Shown here one piece after another: positions 53,767 to 64,000 of a stretch of DNA of 64,000 nt. This DNA is from Streptomyces sp. Tue 6430. Its GTDB lineage: Bacteria > Actinomycetota > Actinomycetes > Streptomycetales > Streptomycetaceae. A model generated the notes under the pieces. The model ran no database searches, was not told the origin of the DNA, and worked only from the letters and a program-made list of their open reading frames with translations. Position 1 is the first letter of the stretch, and every line of letters starts with the position of its first letter. A program made the position numbers and the translations under genes. The stretch covers positions 1,798,001-1,862,000 of the forward strand of contig JAKGSH010000010.1 in NCBI GenBank assembly GCA_021568835.1, given 5' to 3'.

Positions 53767-53894
53767 TGAGGTGTCGTGGCGACGGCAACGCGTGCGGACG
53801 GCGGGCCGCTGTAGGTTTTCGCCAAACGCGACCGCCGAACGGGCGGCGGCCGGCGGCTTCACCGGCGTCAGGCGCGGGGTTCCCCGGCCGGGCC

Positions 53895-54413
53895 GTGCGG
53901 ATCTCGAACTCCGCGGAGGCGCGGGACAAGGAGCTGTGGAGCTCGGTCGACGGGCTGGAGAAGAGCCTGGCGTTCCACCTCTCCGGGCACGTCCTGCACT
54001 CGGTCCACTGGCAGAACATGACCGGCGAGGGCGGCGGCGAACCCCTCACGGTGGACGGTGTGGGCGAGCCGGCGGACGCCATCACCGAGTCCTTCGGCTC
54101 CTTCGCCGGATTCAAGGCCCAGCCGACCAAGGCCTCCGCGACCACCCAGGGCTCCGGCTGGGGCGTCCTCGTCCTCGAGCCGCTCGGCGGCCGGCTGATC
54201 GTCGAGCAGGTCTACGACCACCAGGGCAACGTCGGCCAGGGTTCCGTGCCGATCCTCGTCTTCGACGCCTGGGAGCACGCCTTCTACCTCCAGTACCGCA
54301 ACCAGAAGGCCGACTTCGTCGAGGCCATGTGGCAGGTCGTCGACCGGCAGGACGTACAGCGCCGGTACCTGGCCGCGAAGTCCCGCGCCGACGTGCTGCT
54401 GTTCGCGCCGTAG
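53895..54413 (+). pseudogene. Iron superoxide dismutase lacking its N-terminal part
   Basis: From GTG 53895 the 172-residue frame joins the Fe/Mn superoxide dismutase sequence only at AEARDKELWSSV, about 45-50 residues into a normal SodF. It keeps LSGHVLHSVHWQNM with the second metal ligand, GSGWGVLVLEPLG, and FDAWEHAFYLQYRNQ with the third and fourth ligands. The first two helices and the first ligand histidine (the HHDKHH region) are missing; no frame in the upstream 250 bases encodes them. The product should not hold iron properly, so I call it a deletion remnant. Codon use has stayed normal, so loss is recent. A nickel enzyme elsewhere may replace it. Confidence 0.8.
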
Positions 54414-54473
54414 GGCGCCGCCCCGCGTCCCGCCTCGTGATCGTCTTCTCACCCTTCACGGCGGCGGGCGGAA

Positions 54474-54510
54474 GGAGACCCCCGCGAGGACGTGACTCGC
54501 GGGGGTCTCC
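54474..54510. terminator. Bidirectional terminator between sodF remnant and DsbA-like gene
   Basis: Arms GGAGACCCCCGCGAG (54474-54488) and CTCGCGGGGGTCTCC (54496-54510), 15-bp perfect stem with a 7-base loop, between convergent genes. Confidence 0.85.
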
Positions 54511-54528
54511 CTTCGGAGGGACCGGGTT

Positions 54529-55173
54529 TTACAGGTTGCTGAAGTCGGGGCCCTTGGTCCGGGTCCGCTTGATCTCGTAGAAGCCGGGCACGGAGGCGAC
54601 CGCCAGGGTGCCGTCCCACAGCCGTGCGGCCTCCTCGCCCTTCGGGGCGGGGGTGACGACGGGGCCGAAGAAGGCGATCTGCTCGCCGTCGGGGCCGGGC
54701 ACGGCGATGACGGGGGTGCCGACGTCCTGGCCGACCTTGTCGATGCCCTCCTTGTGGGAGGCGCGCAGCTCGGCGTCGAACTCGAAGTTCTCCTGCTCGG
54801 CGTACTCGATGAGGTCGGCGGGCAGTCCGGCGTCCTCGAGCGCGCCGGCGACGGCCTCCAGGGTCGGGCCCTCGCCGTTGTTGTGGAAGCGGGTGCCGAG
54901 CGCGGTGTAGAGCGGGCCGAGCACCTCGGCGCCGTGCTTCTGCCAGGCGGCGGTCACCACCCGGATCGGCTTCCAGGCCTTGGTGGTGAGCAGGTCCCGG
55001 TAGTCCTCGGGCAGCTCGTCGAGCTTGTCCTCGTTGAGCACGGCCAGGCTCATCACGTGCCAGCGGACCTCTATGTCACGGACCTTCTCCACTTCCAGCA
55101 CCCAGCGGGAGGTCATCCAGGCCCAGGGGCACAGCGGGTCGAACCAGAAGTCGACGGGGGTCTTCTGCGACAT
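54529..55173 (-). CDS. DsbA-family mycothiol-dependent reductase (Rv2466c type)
   Basis: Thioredoxin-fold oxidoreductase, 214 residues. It starts TPVDFWFDPLCPWAWMTSRW with the active-site cysteine in CPWAW, then VEKVRDIEVRWHVMSL, a helical insert, DVGTPVIAVPG (cis-proline loop) and FFGPVV. This layout matches the actinobacterial Rv2466c group, mycothiol-dependent nitroreductases active in oxidative stress. ATG 55173 has GAGGAG 5 bases upstream; the open frame further upstream is not needed. It is divergent from pepN. Confidence 0.88.
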   Translation of the reverse strand: MSQKTPVDFWFDPLCPWAWMTSRWVLEVEKVRDIEVRWHVMSLAVLNEDKLDELPEDYRDLLTTKAWKPIRVVTAAWQKHGAEVLGPLYTALGTRFHNNGEGPTLEAVAGALEDAGLPADLIEYAEQENFEFDAELRASHKEGIDKVGQDVGTPVIAVPGPDGEQIAFFGPVVTPAPKGEEAARLWDGTLAVASVPGFYEIKRTRTKGPDFSNL

Positions 55174-55311
55174 GTCTCTCCTCGGGAGCAAGCGTTTCCC
55201 CGTGAACGCCACGGCACGCCCCGCTCATTCCCCACTGACGGCCGTCAGGTGCACATGGCAGGATCGGTGCTGTCCACAGCCAGTGCGCAGACGCATCGAG
55301 GGAGTACCGCC

Positions 55312-57969
<2,658 letters not shown>

Positions 57970-58089
57970 CGGCTCCGGCAACCACTGACGGCACGGTCCC
58001 GGTCCCGGCCGGGACCGCCGACCCACCCGATCTTTGGCCTGAGATCCGGCGGAAAGTGACCGTTACGGAATTCAGTCAATCCGAACCGT

Positions 58090-58122
58090 AACCCCTGGAT
58101 CCCATCGGACGGACCAGGGGTT
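58090..58122 (+). terminator. Terminator after pepN
   Basis: Arms AACCCCTGG (58090-58098) and CCAGGGGTT (58114-58122) followed by TTTTCGG; a classical hairpin plus T-run, rare in this window. Confidence 0.8.
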
Positions 58123-58236
58123 TTCGGCCCCTACTCGGCATCCGAACACCCGTCCTTGAGGACGGGCTCGTCCGGGTTTGTCGACGGGCTCGTAACAGCG
58201 GTTACCGGGGGCGGCCGAGACGGGAATCTGCGGGGC

Positions 58237-59285
58237 ATGAACCACAACACCCCCTCACCCCGGCCGCCGCCCACCCCTCGCCCCACCTCCCGGACGCGCA
58301 GCGGCGCGTACTGTCCACGGCCCAGCTCCGCTCGCTCGGCGTGTCGCCGGGCGAGACGGCCGAGCGGTGCCGGTCCGGCGGCCCCTGGCAGCAGTTCCTG
58401 CCGGGCGTCTACCTGCTCCACCAGGGGCCGCCGACCAGCGAGGAGCGGCTGCACGCGGTGCTGCTGTACGCGGCCCGCGAGGTGCCGGCCCCCGGAGTGC
58501 CGGCCCAGCCGAAGCCGGGGCGGCCGCACCGGTCCGGGTACCGCGAGGCGATGATCACGGGGCTGGCCGCACTCACCCTGCACGGCTTCGCCGCCGCGCC
58601 CGCGCTGCTCTCCCTGGACCGCATCGACGTCCTGGTGCCCCGGCTGCGCCGGCTGCGCTCGACGGGCTGCGCGCGCGTCCTGCGCGCCGCGGCCCTGCCG
58701 TCGCCGCAGGAGGCCACCGGGGTGCCGGTGGCGCCGGTGCCGCGCGCCCTGGCGGACGCGGTGTCGCAGCTGACGGACGCGGGGGCGGTACGGCGGCTGC
58801 TGTCGGAGGCGGTGCGCGCCGGCCACTGCGAACCGGCGGCGATCATCGGGGAGTTGGAACAGGCCAAGCTGCTGAGCCGTCCGCACGTGGTGGACGCGGT
58901 GGACGCGCTGCTGGCCGAGGGACGGGCGCTCGCCGAGGACCGCCTCTACACGATGGTGCGGGAGTTCGGGCTGCCGGACCCGGTGTGGAACGTGGACCTG
59001 CGGCTGCCGGGCGGCCCGCACCTGGGGGGCCTGGACGCGTACTGGCCGGAGCAGGCGGTCGCGGTGGAGCTGGACACGCGGGCGCCGCGCCAGGACGAGG
59101 ACGCGCTGTGGTCGGAGTACGCCCACAAGCGGGAGCACCTGGAGCGGCTGGGCATCACGGTCGTGCACATCACGCCGAGGAAGCTCCGGGAGGGGGCGGA
59201 GCAGCAGGCGGCGGTGGTGCGGACGGCCCTGATGGCGTCGGGGGACCGCGATCCGGCGGCGTACGTCGTGGTGCTGCCCCAGTAG
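58237..59285 (+). CDS. Nuclease-like protein with AbiEi/DUF559-type layout, frameshifted as sequenced
   Basis: Reconstructed as 349 residues. N-terminal part (DAQRRVLSTAQLRSLGVS, then GPWQQFLPGVYLLHQGP) resembles the winged-helix domain of type IV antitoxins; the C-terminal part has LGGLDAYWPEQAVAVELD followed by KREHLERLGITVVHITPRKL, a pattern like PD-(D/E)XK nucleases of the Vsr/DUF559 kind. Such proteins are common in actinobacteria and their role is unknown. ATG 58237 leads into the right frame only if one base is added to the CCCC at 58281-58284; from 58341 the frame is intact to 59285. No toxin gene is adjacent. Confidence 0.7.
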
Positions 59286-59410
59286 CGACGGAGCGGGACA
59301 GCACCGGGCGGGCCGGGCGGGACGGGGCCGCCGGGTACGAGCCGGCGGCCCCTCCTCACGGCCCCGGGCCGGCGCCCCCCCACGTCCACGGGCCGGCGCC
59401 CGTCACGGCC

Positions 59411-59863
59411 TCAGGTCGGCACCCGTCCGTTCGCGGGCCGCTCGCGCCACAGTCTCAGCGCCACGTCGACCAGCCGTATCCGGGTCAGTTCCGGCACGGC
59501 CGACAGGTCGTGCCAGGCGGCCAGGTCGGTCGAGCCGCCGACCTCGTTGCGCAGTTCGCCGCCGGTCACCCGGCCCTCGTAGAGGATGCGCACCCCGTGG
59601 TGGTCGACGGGGCCGCGCAGGTTCCCGCGGGGGACGGTGTGGCGGGAGGAGTCGACGCCGAGCAGGGCGGTCACCTCGACGCGGTAGCCGGTCTCCTCCT
59701 CCAGCTCCCGCACCACCGTGTCGTGCGGGTCCTCGCCGTGCTCCATGCCGCCGCCGGGCAGCACCCACTCCGGGGTGCCGTCGGGCGCGGGCGAGCGGGC
59801 CAGCAGCAGTTGTCCGTCCCGGACGCACACGGCGTAGGCCGCCACCCTCAACTTCTCTCGCAC
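59411..59863 (-). CDS. Nudix hydrolase
   Basis: A 150-residue Nudix protein. The Nudix box lies at about residues 38-60 (GGGMEHGEDP then VVRELEEETGY), matching G-x5-E-x7-R-E-x2-E-E-x-G-U. It begins AAYAVCVRDGQLLLAR. Substrate cannot be told. The start GTG 59863 is 9 bases after the stop of the flavoprotein gene, so it is the last gene of a three-gene operon. Confidence 0.88.
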   Translation of the reverse strand: MREKLRVAAYAVCVRDGQLLLARSPAPDGTPEWVLPGGGMEHGEDPHDTVVRELEEETGYRVEVTALLGVDSSRHTVPRGNLRGPVDHHGVRILYEGRVTGGELRNEVGGSTDLAAWHDLSAVPELTRIRLVDVALRLWRERPANGRVPT

Positions 59864-59872
59864 ACCTGGACG

Positions 59873-60760
59873 TTACCGGTCCCGGTCCGGGTTGGCAGGT
59901 GAGTATTCGGGCGCGGACCAGCGCAGCGGCAGCGCGGCGGGGGTGTCGACGGCCCGCGTCACGGTGAACCGGACCGTGCGCTCGCCGCCGGAGCCGAACT
60001 CGGTGCGGGCCTCCCCGGTGAGCTGGAGGGTGCGGCCCGTCGTCCAGTCGAGGAACAGCAGCCCGGCGCGCGGGTCGGCCTCGAGATTGCCGAGACTGAG
60101 GAACATCGCGTTGCCGGGGTAGTCGCGCCAGGCCAGTTCGCCCGGTGCGGGGACCCGGACGAAGCCGGGGTTGCCGCCGCGGTGACTGGCGTCGGCGCCG
60201 CCCTCGCGCACGCTGGCGAGGAAGAAGGTGTCGGCCGCGGCGACGAACCCGGCCTGTTCCGGGCTCAGTTCGGTGCCGTACCGGGGCGGACCGGGGAGAC
60301 GGCCGGACACCGTCCCGTACGTCTCCCGCCGCTGGAGGTACTTGGGGCAGTTGGCGAAGACCCGGTCGGCCTCGACGGCGAAGCCGCGCGGGGTGGCCGA
60401 CAGCCGGCCGTTGAGGCGCATACGGCGGCGGGTGCGCGGGTCGAGGGCGATCGTGCCGACGGGGGTGCCCGGGGTGGCGAGGGCCGTCGCGAGAGGGTCG
60501 GTCGGGGGTGGCCCTCCCGCGACGGAGATCCGCCGGGGCCCGGTGGCCCGGACGAAGCCGGGGGTACCCGTGATCACCGAGGCCCACACCTCGCCGCTCA
60601 CGGGATCGGCGGCGCCCAGGACCAGCTGCGGCTGGAGTTCCAGGAAGGCGGAGGCGGCGAAACGGATGCCCTCGCCGACGGACCGGCCGACGTGGTCGGC
60701 GAGGTCGCGCACCCCGAGCCGGTCCTGGAGGGTGCGCGAGCCGGCGTGGTAGAGACCCAT
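59873..60760 (-). CDS. Pyridoxamine-5'-phosphate-oxidase-like flavin-binding protein
   Basis: Split-barrel protein of 295 residues, probably binding FMN or F420. The C-terminal half has ADTFFLASV, GGNPGFVRVPAPGELAWRDYPGN and LGNLEADPRAGLLFLDW, the usual strand order of this fold; the N-terminal half resembles a degenerate second barrel (VWASVITGTPGFVRA). I chose ATG 60760, which has AGAGG 7 bases upstream, over an ATG 48 bases earlier. It lies between the VOC and the Nudix genes. Reaction unknown. Confidence 0.82.
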   Translation of the reverse strand: MGLYHAGSRTLQDRLGVRDLADHVGRSVGEGIRFAASAFLELQPQLVLGAADPVSGEVWASVITGTPGFVRATGPRRISVAGGPPPTDPLATALATPGTPVGTIALDPRTRRRMRLNGRLSATPRGFAVEADRVFANCPKYLQRRETYGTVSGRLPGPPRYGTELSPEQAGFVAAADTFFLASVREGGADASHRGGNPGFVRVPAPGELAWRDYPGNAMFLSLGNLEADPRAGLLFLDWTTGRTLQLTGEARTEFGSGGERTVRFTVTRAVDTPAALPLRWSAPEYSPANPDRDR

Positions 60761-60811
60761 GGCCCGACCTCTTTCCTGATACCTGTCCTGATCCGCGGCC
60801 TGGCCCATGGC

Positions 60812-61258
60812 CTAGAAGAAGCCGCAGGTCGGAGCGGACGCGCCGGCGGGTGCCGGGGCTCCCTCCACTCCGTCGGAGACCGAGATCTCCAGGCGGGTGC
60901 CGTCGGGGTCGTGGAAGAAGACGCCGCCGGAGGCCGCGCCCTCGTGGTGGGCGACGACGCCCTCGTGGGCGAAGTCGGCGCCGTGGGCCCGCAGGGCCGC
61001 CTCGTACTCCCGGACCCGCTCGACGGAGTCGACCTCGAAGGCGAGGTGGTGCAGACCGGCGCGGGCTCCGTCGTACGGCCCCTGCGCCTGCTGCCAGAGG
61101 GTGAGGACGAGCCGGTCGCCGTCCCCGAGGAAGGCGTACCGCCGGCCCTCCTCCTTGCCCTCGCCGACGAGGGCGAAGCCCATGACCTCGCGGTAGAAGG
61201 CGAGGGAGCGGTCGAGGTCGGTGACGTTCAGGCCGACGTGGCCGGTGCGCAGGGTCAT
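60812..61258 (-). CDS. VOC-family (glyoxalase/dioxygenase) protein
   Basis: A 148-residue protein of the vicinal-oxygen-chelate fold with two beta-alpha-beta3 modules: HVGLNVTDLDRSLAFYREVMGF and later GLHHLAFEVDS, ending FFHDPDGTRLEISV. Metal ligands H7, H70 or H71 and E123 are in place. Possible roles are glyoxalase, dioxygenase or antibiotic binding. ATG 61258. First gene of the leftward operon and divergent from the CGNR regulator gene; the two share a 125-base region with an inverted repeat. Confidence 0.88.
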   Translation of the reverse strand: MTLRTGHVGLNVTDLDRSLAFYREVMGFALVGEGKEEGRRYAFLGDGDRLVLTLWQQAQGPYDGARAGLHHLAFEVDSVERVREYEAALRAHGADFAHEGVVAHHEGAASGGVFFHDPDGTRLEISVSDGVEGAPAPAGASAPTCGFF

Positions 61259-61294
61259 GACGGGTGTCCCCTTCGACGGAGGCAGGCCAGTATT

Positions 61295-61326
61295 TCTAAC
61301 CTGTATTCATGACATTAAAGGTTAGA
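61295..61326. promoter_or_regulatory. Inverted-repeat operator between VOC and CGNR genes
   Basis: Perfect arms TCTAACCT (61295-61302) and AGGTTAGA (61319-61326) with a 16-base AT-rich spacer. A third half site GGTTAG is at 61361-61366, just before the ribosome-binding site of the CGNR gene. The repeat lies 37-68 bases upstream of the VOC start, overlapping its expected promoter. Likely bound by the neighbouring regulator, an inference from arrangement. Confidence 0.6.
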
Positions 61327-61383
61327 GAGGAGCGCGTCAACCGGTCACGTACTCTTTACTGGTTAGTACGGAAGGAGCCCCCG

Positions 61384-61991
61384 ATGTCCCCCACCACCCC
61401 CGACCCGCGCCCCCTGACCGGCGAACCCCTCGCCCTCGACCTGCTCAACACGCGCTGGATGCGGGACGGCGCCCTCCAGGACCTGCTGACCGGTACGGAC
61501 GGGCTGGCGGTGTGGCTGGCCGCGAACGGGCTGGACGGGCGGTTCACCGCGGACGAGGCCACCTTGCGGCACGTCCTGCGGGCGCGCGACGCGCTGAAGG
61601 CTGCCGTGGACGGGGCGGCGGCCGGAACGGCGGCGGGCCACGGGCCGGCGGACGGAGTGGACGGGGTGGAGCAAGCGGACGGAGTGGACGGGGCGGACGG
61701 GGTGGACGCCGTGCTGGAGCACGGCCGGATCCGCCCCGTCCTCACCCCGAAGGGCCCGGCGAGCGCGCGGAGTTCGCGGACGCGGCGTGGGGGCCGGCGT
61801 GGCTGGCCGCCCGCAACTACCTGGAGCTGCTCGCCACCGCGCCCGACCGGATCCGCCACTGCGCGCACGAGGCGTGCGTCCTGCACTTCTTCGACACCTC
61901 GCGCAACGGCACCCGCCGCTGGTGTTCGATGGCGGCCTGCGGCAACCGCGCGAAGGCGTCCCGCCACTACGCCCGCACGAAGGACGCCTGA
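61384..61991 (+). CDS. ABATE / CGNR zinc-finger regulator, frameshifted as sequenced
   Basis: Reconstructed as a 202-residue putative transcription regulator of the ABATE-CGNR family. N-terminal ABATE domain (GEPLALDLLNTRWM), a low-complexity stretch of GVDG/DGVD repeats near residue 85-105, then AWGPAWLAARNYLELLAT and the zinc finger with HCAHEACVLHFFD and CSMAACGNRAKASRHY. The frame is broken between LTPKGP and ERAEFADAAWG; adding one base to the G/C runs at 61752-61757 mends it. ATG 61384 has GGAAGGAG 6 bases upstream. It faces the VOC operon and probably regulates it and itself through the repeat at 61295-61326. Confidence 0.8.
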
Positions 61992-62285
61992 CCCGCGCCC
62001 CGGCGGCGCCCACCCCCGGCCGACCGGCGGCCGTCGCGCCCGACCGGTGGCCGGCCGGCACCCGCGCGACACCGGGCCGTCGGCGTCCGGACGGCCGAAA
62101 GCCCTTGCACAGGTGACCCATAGAGGGTTTTCCCCATACATCCATATCGATTCGGCCAACTCTTCCCAAACATCCGTCCCTTGGACAAGGCTGTGCGATC
62201 GTCCGGGATCACATTCCGGCGACCGCGATCAGGCAGGAACGGCCCGGTCGCGTGACGCTCGTTCCTTTACCTCCAAGGGATGCCG

Positions 62286-64000
62286 ATGACCCACACCCCC
62301 CAGCGCGAACCGATACCCGGCGCGAGACGCGCGGCCCGGATAGCCGCGGCCGCCGGTCTGGTGGCCGCACTGTCCGCGGCCGGGCCGATGCCCCTGGCCC
62401 TCGCCGCCGGCCAGACCCCGGCCGCCGACCCCGGCGTGAAGTCCGCCGCCGCCAAGCTCGGTTCCGACGACGCCGACGTCCTCGCCGACGCCAAGGCCGC
62501 CGGCGACAAGAACGTCACCCTGATGGTCGCCACCTCGCCCGGGAAGACCGAGCAGGTCGCCGACGAGCTGGACGCGGTCAAGGGCGGTTCCGTCGGCCGG
62601 TCCTACGACAAGCTCGGCTACGTCCGCGCCACCGTCCCGACCGCCAAGGCGGACGCGGCCATTGCCGCCGCGGCGAAGCTGTCCTCGGTGCACGCGATCG
62701 ACCTGCGGCAGGAGATCGCCCTCGACGACCCGACGCCGAGCGCCGACACCGCGAAGGGCGCGGGCGCCACCGCGAGCGCGAAGACGTATCCCGCGCCCGG
62801 CAGGAAGACCCCGGCCGAGAACCCGTACAACCCGTCCTTCGAGACGGGCGCCGTCGACTTCGTGGACGACCACCCGAAGGCGGACGGCCGCGGCGTCACC
62901 ATCGGCGTGCTGGACTCCGGCGTGGACCTCGGACACCCGGCGCTCCAGAAGACCACCACCGGTGAGCGCAAGATCGTCGACTGGGTCACCGCGACCGACC
63001 CGATCGTCGACAGCGACGGCACCTGGCGCCGGATGACCAACCCCGTCAGCGGCCCGGCCTTCACCTACGGCGGCGCGTCCTGGAAGGCGCCCGAGGGCAG
63101 CTACCAGGTCAACCTGTTCCGCGAGTCGGTCACCGCCGGCGGCGACGCCAAGGGCGACGCCAACCGGGACGGCGACACCACCGACGTCTGGGGCCTGCTC
63201 TACGACCCGGCCGCCGGCACCGTACGCGTCGACCTGAACAACAACTTCGACTTCACCGACGACGCGCCGATGAAGCCGTACAAGGACGGGTACCAGGTCG
63301 GCTACTTCGGCACCGACGACCCGGCCACCGACGTCGCCGAGCGGCAGCCGTTCGTGGTCGAGATCCGCAAGGACGTGCCCACCGACCCGTACGGCGGCGA
63401 CTGGGTCGGCAAGAAGGCCGACTTCGTCAACGTCGGCATCATCGAGTCCGAGCACGGCACCCACGTCGCGGGCATCACCGCGGCCAACGGCCTGTTCGGC
63501 GGGAAGATGGACGGTGCCGCCCCCGGCGCCAAGGTCGTCTCCTCCCGCGCCTGCTCCTGGAGCGGCGGCTGCACCAACGTGGCGCTCACCGAGGGCATGA
63601 TCGACCTGGTCGTGAACCGCGGCGTCGACATCGTCAACATGTCCATCGGCGGCCTCCCGGCGCTGAACGACGGCAACAACGCGCGCGCCGAGCTGTACAC
63701 GCGCCTCATCGACACCTACGGCGTCCAGCTCGTCATCTCGGCGGGCAACGAGGGCCCCGGCGCCAACACGATCGGCGACCCCGGCCTGGCCGACAAGGTC
63801 ATCTCGGTCGGCGCGGCCATCTCCAAGGAGACCTGGGCCGCCAACTACGGCTCGCAGGTGGAGAAGAAGTACGCGCTGCTGCCGTTCTCCTCGCGCGGCC
63901 CGCGTGAGGACGGCGGCTTCACGCCGACCCTCGTCGCGCCGGGCGCGGCCATCAACACCATCCAGACCTGGCTGCCGGGCGCCCCGGTCGCCGAGTCCGG
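62286..64000 (+). CDS. Secreted subtilisin-family (S8) protease, 3' part outside the window
   Basis: The first 571 codons are seen. A signal peptide (RRAARIAAAAGLVAALSAAG ... ALAAG) is followed by an inhibitor-like propeptide up to about residue 150, then the catalytic Asp210 in TIGVLDSGVDLG and His390 in HGTHVAGI; the oxyanion Asn is in ISAGNEGPG. The catalytic serine lies beyond the window. About 180 residues separate Asp and His, far more than in plain subtilisin, an insert seen in large actinobacterial subtilases. AAGGG stands 6 bases before ATG 62286; ATG 62280 is the alternative. A less GC-rich stretch at 62110-62190 probably has the promoter. Confidence 0.92.
   Translation, partial: MTHTPQREPIPGARRAARIAAAAGLVAALSAAGPMPLALAAGQTPAADPGVKSAAAKLGSDDADVLADAKAAGDKNVTLMVATSPGKTEQVADELDAVKGGSVGRSYDKLGYVRATVPTAKADAAIAAAAKLSSVHAIDLRQEIALDDPTPSADTAKGAGATASAKTYPAPGRKTPAENPYNPSFETGAVDFVDDHPKADGRGVTIGVLDSGVDLGHPALQKTTTGERKIVDWVTATDPIVDSDGTWRRMTNPVSGPAFTYGGASWKAPEGSYQVNLFRESVTAGGDAKGDANRDGDTTDVWGLLYDPAAGTVRVDLNNNFDFTDDAPMKPYKDGYQVGYFGTDDPATDVAERQPFVVEIRKDVPTDPYGGDWVGKKADFVNVGIIESEHGTHVAGITAANGLFGGKMDGAAPGAKVVSSRACSWSGGCTNVALTEGMIDLVVNRGVDIVNMSIGGLPALNDGNNARAELYTRLIDTYGVQLVISAGNEGPGANTIGDPGLADKVISVGAAISKETWAANYGSQVEKKYALLPFSSRGPREDGGFTPTLVAPGAAINTIQTWLPGAPVAES

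Noticed and set aside
58150..58167. Hairpin CCCGTCC TTGA GGACGGG as second terminator or riboswitch
   Set aside because: Short and isolated; the preceding 58090-58122 hairpin already ends pepN, and no ligand-binding pattern is evident.

Overview
The window looks like a chromosomal segment of a Streptomyces (or a very close actinomycete). Base composition is very high in G+C, many genes start with GTG, ribosome-binding sites are strong GGAGG types, and the gene order obg-rpmA-rplU, rne, rodA-mrdA-mreD-mreC-mreB, ndk, folC, valS, clpX-clpP2-clpP1-tig, rpiB is the one familiar from Streptomyces. Almost all of these housekeeping genes lie on the minus strand.

Layout. 1-3.4 kb: a truncated IspD/TarI-like cytidylyltransferase, then obg, rpmA and rplU read leftwards from one promoter. 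3.6-15.0 kb: a cell-surface glycan block containing a WbpD-like acetyltransferase, an integral-membrane acyltransferase, a nucleotide-sugar dehydrogenase, three glycosyltransferases (one a tandem double enzyme), a WbpB-like oxidoreductase and a WbpE-like aminotransferase. Together the sugar genes match the four-enzyme route from UDP-GlcNAc to a UDP-2,3-diacetamido-2,3-dideoxy-glucuronate. The block sits between rplU and rne, which normally are neighbours. 15.4-25.6 kb: RNase E/G with very long repetitive arms, a DUF2344 protein, a repetitive membrane protein, a radical-SAM protein and a CYTH-CHAD protein. 25.7-32.3 kb: the rod/spore-wall morphogenesis cluster. 32.7-43.7 kb: ndk, folC, valS and the ClpXP/trigger-factor protein-quality block. 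43.9-50 kb: two tRNAs, a second acyltransferase, an HD hydrolase, a SpoIIE-type phosphatase, fpg/nei and rpiB. 50.2-64 kb: an amino-acid permease, an intact IS630-family element inserted exactly at the bioY stop codon, a truncated sodF, a mycothiol-type DsbA reductase, pepN, a nuclease-like protein, a Nudix/flavoprotein/VOC operon facing a CGNR regulator across an inverted-repeat operator, and a partial secreted subtilase.

A feature of the sequence itself matters to any reader: at least ten positions in seven otherwise well-conserved genes (radical SAM, mreD, a PGQ-rich membrane protein, clpX, rpiB, a nuclease-like gene and the CGNR regulator) look like one-base losses in runs of G or C. Each restores a normal protein if one G/C is added back. 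The clustering in homopolymers, and the hits in important genes such as clpX and mreD, argue for base-calling error in the assembly rather than real gene decay, but this cannot be settled from the sequence alone.
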